Source: Hahella sp. (GTDB lineage: Bacteria; Pseudomonadota; Gammaproteobacteria; Pseudomonadales; Oleiphilaceae). From it: 48,047 nucleotides of DNA. Each line of letters opens with the position of its first letter. Position 1 is the first letter of the stretch. The notes beneath the pieces were generated by a model. It did no database searches, was not told where the DNA came from, and worked only from the letters and a program-made list of their open reading frames with translations. This document shows positions 1 through 8,596 of this stretch, in pieces. The DNA is taken from contig JANQMN010000098.1 of NCBI GenBank assembly GCA_028280065.1, positions 1-48,047 of the forward strand, given 5' to 3'. Made by a program: the position numbers and the translations under genes.

Positions 1-1816
1 CTATGGCGATAGTGACGCTTACCAGGATAACGGCGCCATAGGGATCCATGACCATCCCGATGATAACCAGAATAAATACCAACAGCAGCATTACCGCCCA
101 AACCGAGGCAAAACTCTGCGGGAACATCTCCATCAGCCCGGAACGTTCAATCACTCCGCCGATACTCACTGATAACCCCATCAGGAAAAGCAAGGCGCCG
201 ATATGGGTGGTGGTTTCCGTGGTTGCCGATCTCAACGCCTGCTCAACAGTTTTCGGCTGCGGCAGATCCGCATGATCGTATTCCGGCTCGGGGGATTTTT
301 TACGGGCAAAACGTTCGTATATCAGGATGGCTAGCATCATAACCGGCAGAATTCTTGCCGCGCTGAATTCATTCAGCTTAACGTCCAGTGCCCAACGGTA
401 AAACAGGGTGACCCCGATGATGATCGCGATATAAGGCAACAACAGCTTGAAAGCCTTTATCATTCCCGGCATCGCTTCAGTGGCCGGCGCGATGCGAAGC
501 TCGGACTGGCGGTTCAACGACAGGCTCACCAGGGCAAACAGGGTGAGAGTCAGCAGCAGCACATATACTCCCCAGCCAAACAGTTGATCGGTCGTCACTT
601 CCCGGTTCAAATAAGCAATAATCACCACCAGCAAACAGGGCCTCAGCACCACACCAAGGCTGCCCGACATCGCTGTGGCTGCCAGGGCTAGCTGACGACG
701 GGCTCCCGCATGACGCAACTCCATATAGATCACCGAACCGGCGGCAATAACAAATATCCCCGAGCCCCCGGTGTAAGCCGTCGGTATCGCAGCTACGGCA
801 ATCGTCACCAAGGCCAGCAGTTCGGGGGGAAATCGCCAGGGTTTGAACACGCCGAAAAGAATGGGGGCAATTCGGGTTTGTTTCATCATCATGCCGATCC
901 AGACATAGAGTCCTACATTCAGGAACATGTCGGATAGGTCCATGATTTTGTCGAGATAGATCCCGACACCGGCAATGTGGCCGCCGAGGGTAAAATAGGT
1001 TCCGGAAATCAGGCACATCATTGTATATAGCGGTACCGTCAGCATCGCTTGACCAAGGCTGCCGCCGGGCTCGGCGTTTTCGGGAATTTTTATAACCTGC
1101 CATAAACTTGCCAGCGTCAGAAATCCAAAACCGACCACCCAAAGGAGGTGCAGCAGATCTTTTGCCAACGGCACTTCCCCGGATTCCCCTTGGATCAGTT
1201 CCCGAAAGGCAAAAGATGAGGTGAATAGGAAGCCGTTTGCCAGCATTTGTAGGAAAGACGACAATCTGTGGTCCAAACGGGTTTGCATCGGTCGCATGGA
1301 AATATGGTGCCGGCTCAGCGTCGCCGTCGCCGCGCAGATAACCACCAGCATCGCCAGGACAAAGCGCTGAGAGGTTAATCCAAAGGCGATCATATCGCCG
1401 ATAAACAGTTCCACTGACCGGTACGCCCGCACAGCCGGGGTAATCCGGTCTTTGGTTTGCTCATAGCGGACAAACTTATCCTGACATGCCTGGCGGGCGT
1501 TTTCCAAAGAAATCCGCAAGACATCGGGATCTACCGGCTCGGACTCAAATAGTTCCAAATCATCGTCGTCTTCCGCTTGCTCAGCCAATAATCTGGCCAG
1601 TTGCGCTTCGACATCGAAGTTCGGATCACAGGCCGGCAAGGGCGGATCGACACGCAGTTCGTAATAACCATCCCAAATATGCTGCCCTAACTTGAGAATC
1701 TTATTGTGGATATCGCTACTGGTGCTGAATACCACCACGGACAGCAATAATAAGCAGGCGGGGAGCGAAGATAGCCACTCCCGTGCTGATCTTGTACTAG
1801 ACGGCTTACTGGTCAT
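1..1816 (-). CDS. TRAP transporter fused permease, QM-like (partial, C-terminus beyond left edge)
   Basis: This is the membrane permease of a tripartite ATP-independent periplasmic (TRAP) transporter, which uses an ion gradient to import a substrate delivered by a periplasmic binding protein. About 605 residues are present. It starts at ATG 1816 and stays open to the left edge. A first membrane helix lies near residues 17-31, followed by a long soluble segment with an acidic run (residues about 75-85), then several small-subunit-like helices, then the large-subunit core with GGSGIFVIAAG and GMVMDPYGAVILVSV. That last motif resembles the conserved DctM loop. The N-terminal third therefore looks like a DctQ-type subunit fused to DctM. 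It lies 62 bases downstream of the TatT-like gene and is probably co-transcribed with it. No clear Shine-Dalgarno precedes the start. The family call is fairly sure; the substrate is unknown. Confidence 0.8.
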   Translation of the reverse strand, partial: MTSKPSSTRSAREWLSSLPACLLLLSVVVFSTSSDIHNKILKLGQHIWDGYYELRVDPPLPACDPNFDVEAQLARLLAEQAEDDDDLELFESEPVDPDVLRISLENARQACQDKFVRYEQTKDRITPAVRAYRSVELFIGDMIAFGLTSQRFVLAMLVVICAATATLSRHHISMRPMQTRLDHRLSSFLQMLANGFLFTSSFAFRELIQGESGEVPLAKDLLHLLWVVGFGFLTLASLWQVIKIPENAEPGGSLGQAMLTVPLYTMMCLISGTYFTLGGHIAGVGIYLDKIMDLSDMFLNVGLYVWIGMMMKQTRIAPILFGVFKPWRFPPELLALVTIAVAAIPTAYTGGSGIFVIAAGSVIYMELRHAGARRQLALAATAMSGSLGVVLRPCLLVVIIAYLNREVTTDQLFGWGVYVLLLTLTLFALVSLSLNRQSELRIAPATEAMPGMIKAFKLLLPYIAIIIGVTLFYRWALDVKLNEFSAARILPVMMLAILIYERFARKKSPEPEYDHADLPQPKTVEQALRSATTETTTHIGALLFLMGLSVSIGGVIERSGLMEMFPQSFASVWAVMLLLVFILVIIGMVMDPYGAVILVSVTIAI

Positions 1817-1878
1817 TTGGATTTAACAGATTTTTTGGTTATGTATTGGTCGGATAATGCGGCTCAAGCCTTCAAGCA

Positions 1879-2940
1879 TCAAAGGATGTCATCCAGATCG
1901 ACTTCTTCGGCATCGGACTCCACCTTGTCATCCCAAAATGTACCGAGACCGCCGACAGGCGTACGGTAGCCGACGGCTTCCGTCCACATCCGGTCTGACA
2001 TTGAGGAGAGCAACATGGTAGAAAGCTCATCCAGAAGTTTTCGGTCGGCGGGGGCGTCTTTCTTTTTCTTCGATTTGACATGGGCACGAATCACGTTCTT
2101 CACTGCTTCGGCATCGCCTTTACTGGTGGCGGCCAGCGCTTGAAACACATGCGCCAGACGAATCCCCGCACGCTCTCCTTTTCGGGCAGATTGATTCAAC
2201 CGCTTTTCAGCGCTCTCGCCCTTTGGTTCGGCGCCGGGTAACAACGACCATATCGCGGCTCTCAATCCCATGGGTACGCCCCACCAGTCGTCATCGTCGA
2301 CGCAGGTGGCCGCCCTTTCGACCTTTGCGGCGATGTTTTTCGGAATACCGATTCCGGCGGTCGAGGTGATTTCATTGTTGAGCGCTTGCAGTCCGGCAAC
2401 CATGCCCATAATCCAGATAAACTGATCGAACTCGTCATCCAGATCAGGACATTCTCCGCCGGGTTCGCCATAGGCCGTCACCAGATGTTTATAGGCTTTA
2501 TAGTTGCGCTGCGCGGCAAGCAGATGCCAACGCTTTTGGGCGATTAGTGCGTCCTCCGCCTCCTGGGCGTTTTGCATGCGCACGGCCCGCATGTACCGCA
2601 GTTCTTCTTCCCAGGCGGCCGATTCGGCACAGAGCCCCGCCGAGGAATGCACCATGACGCCCAAATTATGCGGCACGTCCCGGACCCGGCCGAAAGACAT
2701 CAGCATAGGCGTTAACGCTTCCGACATCGCGCAGTTCATTGCCAAATCGTCGGTGCTCAACACATAGGGAATTTGATGGTCGACGGCAAAGTTCACCATC
2801 GTGTCGCCCGTGGTTTTGTAAATCATATGTTGAACCCCACCGCAGCCACTGAGCGCCGACAGGGTAAGCCCAAGCAAAATACCCTTGCCTACCCGATTCC
2901 AAACAGCATTAGCAGCCCTATACAACACCTTCACCACCAT
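1879..2940 (-). CDS. TatT-like TRAP-associated lipoprotein
   Basis: Predicted 353-residue periplasmic lipoprotein. The start chosen is ATG 2940, preceded by AAGG at 7 bases; a TTG at 2976 would add 12 residues. The N-terminus is a lipoprotein signal with lipobox LSALSGC, Cys33 with this start. The mature part is rich in helices and has no membrane segment. It carries paired Ala/Leu-rich repeats resembling TPR-like helices, as known for TatT, the trimeric TRAP-associated T component first described in Treponema pallidum. The permease directly downstream supports this role. The C-terminal tail is acidic (EEVDLDDIL). The TatT assignment rests on architecture and context, not on a decisive motif. 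The binding protein (P subunit) is not in the window and may lie beyond the left edge. Confidence 0.6.
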   Translation of the reverse strand: MVVKVLYRAANAVWNRVGKGILLGLTLSALSGCGGVQHMIYKTTGDTMVNFAVDHQIPYVLSTDDLAMNCAMSEALTPMLMSFGRVRDVPHNLGVMVHSSAGLCAESAAWEEELRYMRAVRMQNAQEAEDALIAQKRWHLLAAQRNYKAYKHLVTAYGEPGGECPDLDDEFDQFIWIMGMVAGLQALNNEITSTAGIGIPKNIAAKVERAATCVDDDDWWGVPMGLRAAIWSLLPGAEPKGESAEKRLNQSARKGERAGIRLAHVFQALAATSKGDAEAVKNVIRAHVKSKKKKDAPADRKLLDELSTMLLSSMSDRMWTEAVGYRTPVGGLGTFWDDKVESDAEEVDLDDIL

Positions 2941-3157
2941 CTCCAAACCTTGATGAGCGTGTATCCACGCCTTCAAATTAATTTTCAGTAAGGGATTATG
3001 GCGAAGTTCCAGAACGGATAGTGAGATCGACTACACAAAGCGCAACATAAGCCAACGAAAATACGAATAAATGTTACAAGCCGTAACCGCATAACTCTGT
3101 GGTTTGTCGATGATTTAACCAGAAGCCGGTAAATAAAAGGCTTCCCACCCCTCAAGA

Positions 3158-3185
3158 TTGACAGTTGAGAAGAAGCGTCTATAAG
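3158..3185 (+). promoter_or_regulatory. sigma70-type promoter of the HU gene
   Basis: A perfect -35 TTGACA (3158-3163) is followed after 16 bases by TATAAG (3180-3185). The expected transcript start near 3192 leaves a leader of about 125 bases before the HU start codon. The -35 box sits in the loop of a small inverted repeat, CTCAA (3151-3155) and TTGAG (3165-3169). The rest of the 2941-3315 gap holds no convincing gene. Confidence 0.6.
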
Positions 3186-3315
3186 TAAATGGGCTGGTTG
3201 CCAGGCGTCGGCGCTTTACGATCTGTGTCCGGCCGGCAGGTAACCCGCTTCAATCTTCTGGTCACTCGAACATCTCTGATGGTCAAGAAAATTTCACTAC
3301 AAACGGAGCCAATCT

Positions 3316-3591
3316 ATGCGTAAACCTGAACTTGCCGAAGCAATCGCCGCGAAGGTCGATATCAGCAAAGCCAAAGCCAATGAAGTGTTAACTGCGTTAA
3401 CGGACGAAATTACCGATGCCATGGCGCGCAACGATTCAGTATCGTTAATTGGTTTCGGCACCTTCTCTCAACGGGAACGCAAGGCGAGGACAGGTAAGAA
3501 CCCGCAAACCGGCGCGGCGATAGAAATTCCAGCCAGTAAAAATGTTGCGTTTAAACCGGGCAAGGCATTAAAGGATGCTGTTAACGGGTAA
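3316..3591 (+). CDS. hupB: DNA-binding protein HU (beta-like)
   Basis: A 91-residue histone-like nucleoid protein that binds and bends DNA as a dimer. The whole protein matches the HU/IHF family in length and order. It has an N-terminal helical dimerisation region (RKPELAEAIA), the core VSLIGFGTFSQRERKARTG and the beta-arm with GKNPQTG and the AIEIPASKNVAFKPGKALK end typical of HU. ACGGAG lies 7 bases before the ATG. It is a single gene between the TRAP genes and the comEA-like gene, with its own promoter upstream and a hairpin after it. HU rather than IHF is chosen because of the FKPGKALKDAVN C-terminus. The symbol follows family resemblance. Confidence 0.93.
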   Translation: MRKPELAEAIAAKVDISKAKANEVLTALTDEITDAMARNDSVSLIGFGTFSQRERKARTGKNPQTGAAIEIPASKNVAFKPGKALKDAVNG

Positions 3592-3602
3592 TCGGTAAAC
3601 CG

Positions 3603-3631
3603 GCTTGTGGGGTTATCTTAACTCCACAAGC
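3603..3631. terminator. Hairpin between convergent HU and HhH genes
   Basis: A 12-bp stem pairs 3603-3614 with 3620-3631, with one G-U pair and a 5-base loop. It lies 12 bases after the HU stop and 22 bases before the stop of the convergent gene at 3653. There is no T run on either side, so it may act as a weak bidirectional terminator or protect the mRNA end. Confidence 0.5.
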
Positions 3632-3652
3632 TCCTTAGGCGGATAATCGGCG

Positions 3653-4072
3653 CTAAACCTGAACGCGGTCAGCCAGTTCGGCAAATAGCTCTTCAGAAAT
3701 TCCCTGTACACTTTTGATATCGTCGGCACTTTTGTAAGGGCGGCCATCGATGATCCGCTGCGCAGTCGCCTTCCCGACCTTGGGCAACTGCATCAAGCCG
3801 CTCAATGACGCCTCATTGATGTTGACATGGGCCGGAGCGGAATCTTTTTTGGCCGGTGCGGCGTCAACCGCCTTGTCTGTCGCAGGTGCCGCCGCCTGCC
3901 CCTCGGTTTGATTGGCTTTCAGCGTTTCGGCCAATTCGTCCAGGCGTTTTTCCAACGCAACGACTTCATATTGCAAAGCAGTCTGTTTATCCAACGCATC
4001 CGCAGTATTTCTGGATATATTCCATAACAACCAGATTACGACCAGTAAAGCAATAAAGCCAAAAAAACCCAT
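3653..4072 (-). CDS. Membrane-anchored helix-hairpin-helix (ComEA-like) protein
   Basis: A 139-residue protein in three parts: an N-terminal membrane helix (residues 3-18), a coiled-coil then Ala/Pro-rich linker (about 25-80), and a C-terminal ComEA-like helix-hairpin-helix pair (about 82-139). The last part carries VNINEASLSGLMQLPKVGKATAQRII and is opened by the typical N-I-N-x-A signature. HhH pairs bind DNA without sequence specificity. ComEA captures incoming DNA in competence, but many short relatives have no proven role. AGGAG precedes the start. The gene stands between ruvX and HU, and no other competence gene is adjacent, so a DNA-uptake role is only a possibility. Confidence 0.75.
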   Translation of the reverse strand: MGFFGFIALLVVIWLLWNISRNTADALDKQTALQYEVVALEKRLDELAETLKANQTEGQAAAPATDKAVDAAPAKKDSAPAHVNINEASLSGLMQLPKVGKATAQRIIDGRPYKSADDIKSVQGISEELFAELADRVQV

Positions 4073-4232
4073 CCTGTAACTCCTCTGTTATTACGCTTGT
4101 TGACAGCCTTATCTACCCATTCCAGCAGAATTATTTTGAAAGTCCACTAGTGACGCCAATTCCTCCGGTTAATTTTCACCTGTCCGGAAAACTGCAAGAG
4201 GCCCCGTTAAACCATTCGTCCTTGGAAAAACC

Positions 4233-4682
4233 TCAATGCCGGCTATCCTCACCCCCTTTTCCTGAGGTCTGCTGTGACTCTGCGAAATACTGTTCGACGA
4301 TCATTTGCGCAGCGATCGAATCCACTGCAAACTCACCAAAATCTTGTACGCCATGCTGATCGATCACTTCCTGCTTAGCGGCAAAACTGGTTAATCGCTC
4401 ATCCACCAGTTGAATCCGTACACCAAATCTGCCATGCACCCGATTGGCGAACTTTCGTGCCCGGCGCGCCATGTCACTGTCGCTACCGTCCATATTGCCA
4501 GGTTCGCCCACGACAACCAGATCAGGCTGCCATTCAGTCAGCAGTTGCTCGACGGCTTGCCAACTCGGTACGCCGTCACGGGCGGCAATCGGCTTTAGCG
4601 GGTTGGCGGTGCCGGTGACCGACTGGCCCACGGCAACGCCAATCCGCCTCAGACCATAATCGAATCCTAAAACTGTGGCCAT
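4233..4682 (-). CDS. ruvX: RuvX/YqgF family RNase H-like protein (pre-16S rRNA maturation)
   Basis: A 149-residue RNase H-fold nuclease, known both as a putative Holliday junction resolvase and as the nuclease that finishes the 5' end of 16S rRNA. The N-terminal catalytic signature GFDYGLRRIGVAVGQ carries the first acidic residue. DLVVVGEP follows near residue 55 and VDERLTS near 98. The C-terminal AVDSIAAQMIVEQYF holds the last conserved Asp. ATG 4682 is preferred over TTG 4694 because family members start just before the catalytic strand and GAAG lies 6 bases upstream. It is 17 bases downstream of yqgE, in the widespread yqgE-yqgF order. Confidence 0.93.
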   Translation of the reverse strand: MATVLGFDYGLRRIGVAVGQSVTGTANPLKPIAARDGVPSWQAVEQLLTEWQPDLVVVGEPGNMDGSDSDMARRARKFANRVHGRFGVRIQLVDERLTSFAAKQEVIDQHGVQDFGEFAVDSIAAQMIVEQYFAESQQTSGKGGEDSRH

Positions 4683-4699
4683 CCTATGCTTCAATCCCG

Positions 4700-5251
4700 T
4701 TAGGCATGACCCGCACTGGAGATGATTTTGTGATAATCGATACCAACCCGGCCCAGCGCACTCACCACTTTCTGGGCATCGGCTGTATGGAACAGGATAC
4801 CGGTATCCGCCGGGCAGGTAATCCAGACGTTGTTGGATAGCTCTTCTTCAAGCTGGCCAGCCCCCCAGCCGGCATAACCCAGCGCCACCAGACTATCTTC
4901 CGGGCCCTGATTTTTCGCCATGGCTTCGAGAATATCCTTGGAGGTGGTGATGCAGATTTCAGCGCTCACGGCCATGGAGGATTGCCAGTCGCGCCCGGGA
5001 CTATGGAGAACGAACCCACGATCCACCTGCACCGGCCCACCTGAATACACGGGAGATGCATTGTCGGTGTTGCCGATTTCCAGTTGGCTCAGCATCTCCC
5101 CCAGGGAAATATTTAGGGGGCGATTGATGACGATCCCCATTGCGCCCTCGTCGCCATGATCGCAAATATAGCTGATGGTGCCTTCAAAATTAGGGTCTTT
5201 CAAATGAGGCATGGCAATCAGAAACTGATTGCGTAATGTGGACATGGTCAT
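4700..5251 (-). CDS. yqgE: YqgE/AlgH family protein (UPF0301)
   Basis: A 183-residue member of the YqgE/AlgH (DUF179) family. The biochemical function is still unclear; in Pseudomonas it was linked to alginate gene expression. Family marks are LRNQFLIAMPHLKDPNFEGT at the N-terminus, GAMGIVINRPL (about residues 40-50), the SGGPV strand and the LGYAGWGAGQLEEEL segment. ATG 5251 is chosen because the family begins just before LRN; an upstream ATG at 5275 would add eight residues. The gene sits between tonB and ruvX in the same direction, as in Pseudomonas. Confidence 0.92.
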   Translation of the reverse strand: MTMSTLRNQFLIAMPHLKDPNFEGTISYICDHGDEGAMGIVINRPLNISLGEMLSQLEIGNTDNASPVYSGGPVQVDRGFVLHSPGRDWQSSMAVSAEICITTSKDILEAMAKNQGPEDSLVALGYAGWGAGQLEEELSNNVWITCPADTGILFHTADAQKVVSALGRVGIDYHKIISSAGHA

Positions 5252-5326
5252 GGCTGGGGTATCCTCGAACGCCATTGCTTTACATAAGCATAACCAGATA
5301 GTCGTTGGGCGGCAAAAATTTCCCTT

Positions 5327-6235
5327 TTAAAAACTCGACATGCGTTTGCCGAAATCAAAGGTGCGGATAATTTCAAACTGGTCCGCTTCTTCGCGCATGG
5401 CATCGGTAAACGCCCCGAACGGCTCCGCCAGCCGGACAATTCTTACCACGGCGTCATCCAGCACTTTGATATTGGATGATTCCAGAATTTCGATGCGTTC
5501 GACTTGGCCGTCATCGCGAATCAGCACGGCGACGCGTACCTTCCCGGATAATCCCCTGCGCCTGGCTTCTTCCGGATAATTGAGATTCCCGACCCGTTCC
5601 ACTTTACGCACCCAGTTGTGCATATAAAAAGCACTGGACGAAGCCTTCGCCGACACCGAGTCCAGCCTGGTCACCCGCGGCCGTTTGGCATACTTGCGCC
5701 GCTGGGTGTCCAGCTTGGCTTCAAGGCTCGCTATTTCCCGAGCGTTTTGCAGCAAAGTATGTTTGCGGAACTTACCTTCCTCCTGGGGCTCCTCCATCTC
5801 CTTGCTATCGGCTGCAGTATCTGCAACGGTTTCCGCGACCACAACCTCCTGTTTTGGCGGCAGCGGCTGTTTCGGTGCTTCATGGGGTTGATTTGGCGCG
5901 ACCTTACGAGTTTCAACATCGCGAAACTCGGCCCGTTCGGTGGTCGTCAACTGGGATTTTTCCAGCGTGCTGCCGCTTCCCTGTTGATTTGCCTGGGCAA
6001 CAAAATCGGCATCTTCCGGCACCTCCGCATCTTCATACTGGGCAAGCGTGACCTCGACGGTCAGACCTGCAGGTCTGCGGGGTTCCAGGCTGAAACTTAC
6101 CCCGAAAACGATGCTTGCATGCACCACAATCGCCATGAACAGCGTAAATCCGAGCCGGTCGTTCGCTGTCACCGTGGAGCCAAGCCGGGCTGCGGAGGGC
6201 GGTTTGCGGGTGGCAAGCGCTGTTGCCGCTGACAT
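5327..6235 (-). CDS. tonB: TonB family energy transducer
   Basis: A 302-residue inner-membrane protein that would pass energy from an ExbB-ExbD type motor to outer-membrane receptors. It has a cytoplasmic N-terminus, one membrane helix (about residues 30-50), a long periplasmic linker rich in Pro, Glu and Gln (about 75-190), and a C-terminal TonB domain (about 205-300). That domain contains YPEEARRRGLSGKVRVAVLI, and GQVERIEILESS lies just behind it. exbB and exbD are not nearby. The link is not the long Pro-Lys repeat of classical TonB, and this variant is the one commonly coded beside gshB in pseudomonads. It lies 8 bases after gshB, so the two share a transcript. Confidence 0.9.
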   Translation of the reverse strand: MSAATALATRKPPSAARLGSTVTANDRLGFTLFMAIVVHASIVFGVSFSLEPRRPAGLTVEVTLAQYEDAEVPEDADFVAQANQQGSGSTLEKSQLTTTERAEFRDVETRKVAPNQPHEAPKQPLPPKQEVVVAETVADTAADSKEMEEPQEEGKFRKHTLLQNAREIASLEAKLDTQRRKYAKRPRVTRLDSVSAKASSSAFYMHNWVRKVERVGNLNYPEEARRRGLSGKVRVAVLIRDDGQVERIEILESSNIKVLDDAVVRIVRLAEPFGAFTDAMREEADQFEIIRTFDFGKRMSSF

Positions 6236-6243
6236 TACTTCTC

Positions 6244-7218
6244 TTATTCCCCTTGCTGGTTACCGCTATGGGATAGCGCCAGTTTTTCGAGATACTGCAT
6301 CAGATCGCCTGCGATGTCCAAGCCGAATTGGGCATCCAGTTCGCGGATACAGGTGGGACTTGTGACATTGATTTCAGTCAGATAGTCGCCGATGACATCC
6401 AAGCCGACAAAATGCAGCTGCTTTGCCTTCAATACCGGCGCGACCTGCAGACAAATTTCCTTATCCCGCGCGGTCAAAGGTCGACCTTCACCGCGCCCGC
6501 CGGCAGCGAGATTTCCACGATTTTCACCCTGGGAAGGAATCCGCGCTAACGCATAGGGCACCGGCTCTCCGCCGATCAATAAGATGCGCTTGTCCCCCTG
6601 GGAAATCTCCGGTAGAAATTTCTGTGCCATAATCTGGCGTTGACCATTGTCCGTCAAGGTTTCCAAAATGACACCAAGATTGGCGTCGCCGGGTTTGACC
6701 CGGAATATAGACTTGCCGCCCATGCCATCCAGGGGTTTGTATATCACATCCTGATGCACGGCAAAAAATTCGCGCAGCCGGGTAGTATCGCGGCTGACCA
6801 GCACGGGGGGACAAAGCTCCGGGAACCGGGTCGCGAACAGTTTTTCATTGCAATCCCGCAAACTCTGAGGTTTGTTTACCACCAAGACTCCGAGCCGTTC
6901 CGCAGCCTCAAGAATGTGGGTGGCGAATATGAACTCGCTATCGACCGGAGGATCCTTGCGCATCAGGATAACTTCCAGGGCATCGAGCCGTTCGGTAAAT
7001 TCACCGGTGAACTCAAACCAGGTTTCCCGGTTATCCTCAACCCGTAATGTCTGCATCCGGGCGTAGGGTTGGCCCTGCTCCAAGTACAAGTCGCCTTGTT
7101 CCATGTAAACCAGCGTCCAGCCCTTTGCCTGGGCCGCCAACAACATTGCCAGCGTACTGTCCTTGTAGGGTTTAATGCCGGCGATCGGGTCCATAACCAC
7201 ACCCAGCCTGATACTCAT
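6244..7218 (-). CDS. gshB: Glutathione synthetase
   Basis: A 324-residue ATP-grasp ligase that joins gamma-glutamylcysteine and glycine to give glutathione, in the cytosol. The N-terminal GshB domain starts MSIRLGVVMDPI and holds KDSTLAMLLAAQ. The ATP-grasp region contains KPLDGMGGKSIFR (P-loop-like glycine-rich lid), ISQGDKRILLIGGEPV and the C-terminal GLDVIGDYLTEINVTSPT with the metal-binding Glu and Asn. Start ATG 7218 has GGGAG 6 bases upstream and matches the family. It heads the gshB-tonB-yqgE-ruvX group and is divergent from pilG, a conserved arrangement in pseudomonads. Confidence 0.96.
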   Translation of the reverse strand: MSIRLGVVMDPIAGIKPYKDSTLAMLLAAQAKGWTLVYMEQGDLYLEQGQPYARMQTLRVEDNRETWFEFTGEFTERLDALEVILMRKDPPVDSEFIFATHILEAAERLGVLVVNKPQSLRDCNEKLFATRFPELCPPVLVSRDTTRLREFFAVHQDVIYKPLDGMGGKSIFRVKPGDANLGVILETLTDNGQRQIMAQKFLPEISQGDKRILLIGGEPVPYALARIPSQGENRGNLAAGGRGEGRPLTARDKEICLQVAPVLKAKQLHFVGLDVIGDYLTEINVTSPTCIRELDAQFGLDIAGDLMQYLEKLALSHSGNQQGE

Positions 7219-7758
7219 GTTTTTCTCCCGCACTCGTTTGCCGTTATGGCCGGAATAGCGCTCATCCGGCACGAAAACTTTCGGACTAACAGCCGCTTTC
7301 CAACTTCCGGATAGCTGGGGCCAATCATGCCATTTTCAAAGCGTAATGCACATATCTATACTATCTTTACTGCGTCGATTCTTTACGGCGTTGATTTTAT
7401 TAAGTGATGATGGCGGAACTGGAAACGCCGCAGGGCGAGCTAAGGTTTTTTATCCGGCCATCGTTGTTTGAGCAACCTTCAGCCGCTTACACCTTGCTGG
7501 TCAAGACCGGGGGAGCGGATATGCGCGGTTTTTCCGTCAGTTAAGCCAATTGGCTAATGACATTAATAAACAAAGATTTTCTTTCCCTTACACGGGACAT
7601 GAACTATAAATAGTATTTACCTATAGATTGCGTTGTAATTGTATGTTAAAAAAGGCGACTGTCCTGCCTAGCTCGTTGATCTAACGCAATATTCGCCAGC
7701 CTGACGACTGAACAACAGAATATAAAAAACGTGACCTACTCACTAGGGCCGACTTGAG
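7219..7758. other. Divergent intergenic region gshB / pilG
   Basis: About 540 bases between two divergent operons, so promoters for both must lie here. The AT-rich part at about 7560-7670 is the likely place for the pilG promoter, but no pair of hexamers is good enough to call. The middle contains a short open frame described separately. No RNA gene was recognised. Confidence 0.5.
7407..7544 (+). CDS. Possible 45-residue protein (doubtful)
   Basis: An open frame beginning MMAELETPQGELRFF and ending ADMRGFSVS. Its amino-acid make-up and codon third positions look more like coding DNA than the flanking AT-rich sequence does. It lacks a convincing ribosome binding site, and no family was recognised. 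It could be a small protein, the leftover start of a lost gene, or chance. Confidence 0.2.
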   Translation: MMAELETPQGELRFFIRPSLFEQPSAAYTLLVKTGGADMRGFSVS

Positions 7759-8145
7759 ATGGAAGATAACTTTGAAAACCTCAAAATCATGGTGATCGAC
7801 GACAGTAAAACGATTCGTCGCACTGCAGAAACTTTGTTGAAAAAAGTGGGTTGTACGGTGGTTACCGCTACTGATGGTTTTGATGCCCTGGCAAAAATCG
7901 CGGATTCGCATCCGGACATTATATTTGTAGATATCATGATGCCCCGTTTGGACGGCTACCAAACCTGCGCGCTCATAAAGAACAACAGCGCCTTCAAGAG
8001 CACCCCGGTCATCATGCTTTCCAGTAAAGACGGCCTGTTTGATAAAGCCAAGGGGCGCATAGTCGGATCGGACCAATATCTGACCAAACCATTTAGCAAA
8101 GACGAACTGCTCGGTACTATCAGAAATCACGTTTCGAACAAGTAA
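7759..8145 (+). CDS. pilG: PilG, CheY-like response regulator of twitching motility
   Basis: A 128-residue single receiver domain. The acidic pocket is Asp14-Asp15, the phospho-acceptor is Asp58 in FVDIMMPRLDG, and the conserved Lys is Lys110 in YLTKPF. In Pseudomonas PilG receives phosphate from ChpA and promotes pilus extension, acting with FimL and adenylate cyclase. The N-terminal extension MEDNFENLKIMVIDD is typical of PilG. It is the first gene of the Pil-Chp operon, with AGGG upstream of the start and pilH 60 bases downstream. Confidence 0.95.
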   Translation: MEDNFENLKIMVIDDSKTIRRTAETLLKKVGCTVVTATDGFDALAKIADSHPDIIFVDIMMPRLDGYQTCALIKNNSAFKSTPVIMLSSKDGLFDKAKGRIVGSDQYLTKPFSKDELLGTIRNHVSNK

Positions 8146-8205
8146 ATTCTATATTTTCAGCTAAACTTATTAGCTGCTCGCATCAATCTCTAACCTGGGG
8201 GAACT

Positions 8206-8568
8206 ATGGCTCGCATACTGATCGTAGACGATTCGCCTACTGAAGTAAGGAAAATCAGCAGCATTCTCGAAAAACACAAGCATGAAATCATTACTGCTGA
8301 TAATGGAGCGGACGGGGTTGCCATGGCGCGTGCGGAAAAACCGGACCTGGTTTTAATGGATGTTGTCATGCCCGGTCTGAATGGTTTTCAAGCGACCCGT
8401 CAACTCACACGTGGTGACGACACTGCCAATATACCCGTCATCATTGTGACGACCAAAGACCAAGAAACAGACCGCGTCTGGGGTACTCGGCAAGGCGCAA
8501 AGGGGTATCTGGTAAAACCCGTCAATGAAAACGATTTGATCAAAGCGATCAATGACCTTATCGGCTAA
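8206..8568 (+). CDS. pilH: PilH, CheY-like response regulator
   Basis: A 120-residue receiver-only protein with Asp8-Asp9, phospho-acceptor Asp52 in MDVVMPGLNGFQ and Lys104 in YLVKPV. PilH opposes or dissipates the PilG signal in the Pseudomonas pathway. A strong ribosome binding site (GGGGGAACT) precedes the ATG. The RVWGTRQGAKGYLVKP segment is typical of PilH and helps to tell it from PilG. pilI follows after 28 bases. Confidence 0.95.
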   Translation: MARILIVDDSPTEVRKISSILEKHKHEIITADNGADGVAMARAEKPDLVLMDVVMPGLNGFQATRQLTRGDDTANIPVIIVTTKDQETDRVWGTRQGAKGYLVKPVNENDLIKAINDLIG

Positions 8569-8596
8569 TGATCTGCAACCGGAGTTCCATTAAGTC

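Noticed and set aside
477-1142. A 221-residue minus-strand open frame rich in Cys, Arg and Ser
   Set aside because: It lies in another frame of the TRAP permease, which reads through the whole region with clear membrane helices and family motifs.
5618-6232. A 204-residue plus-strand frame opposite tonB
   Set aside because: It is an antisense shadow of tonB; its composition is not protein-like and it has no ribosome binding site.
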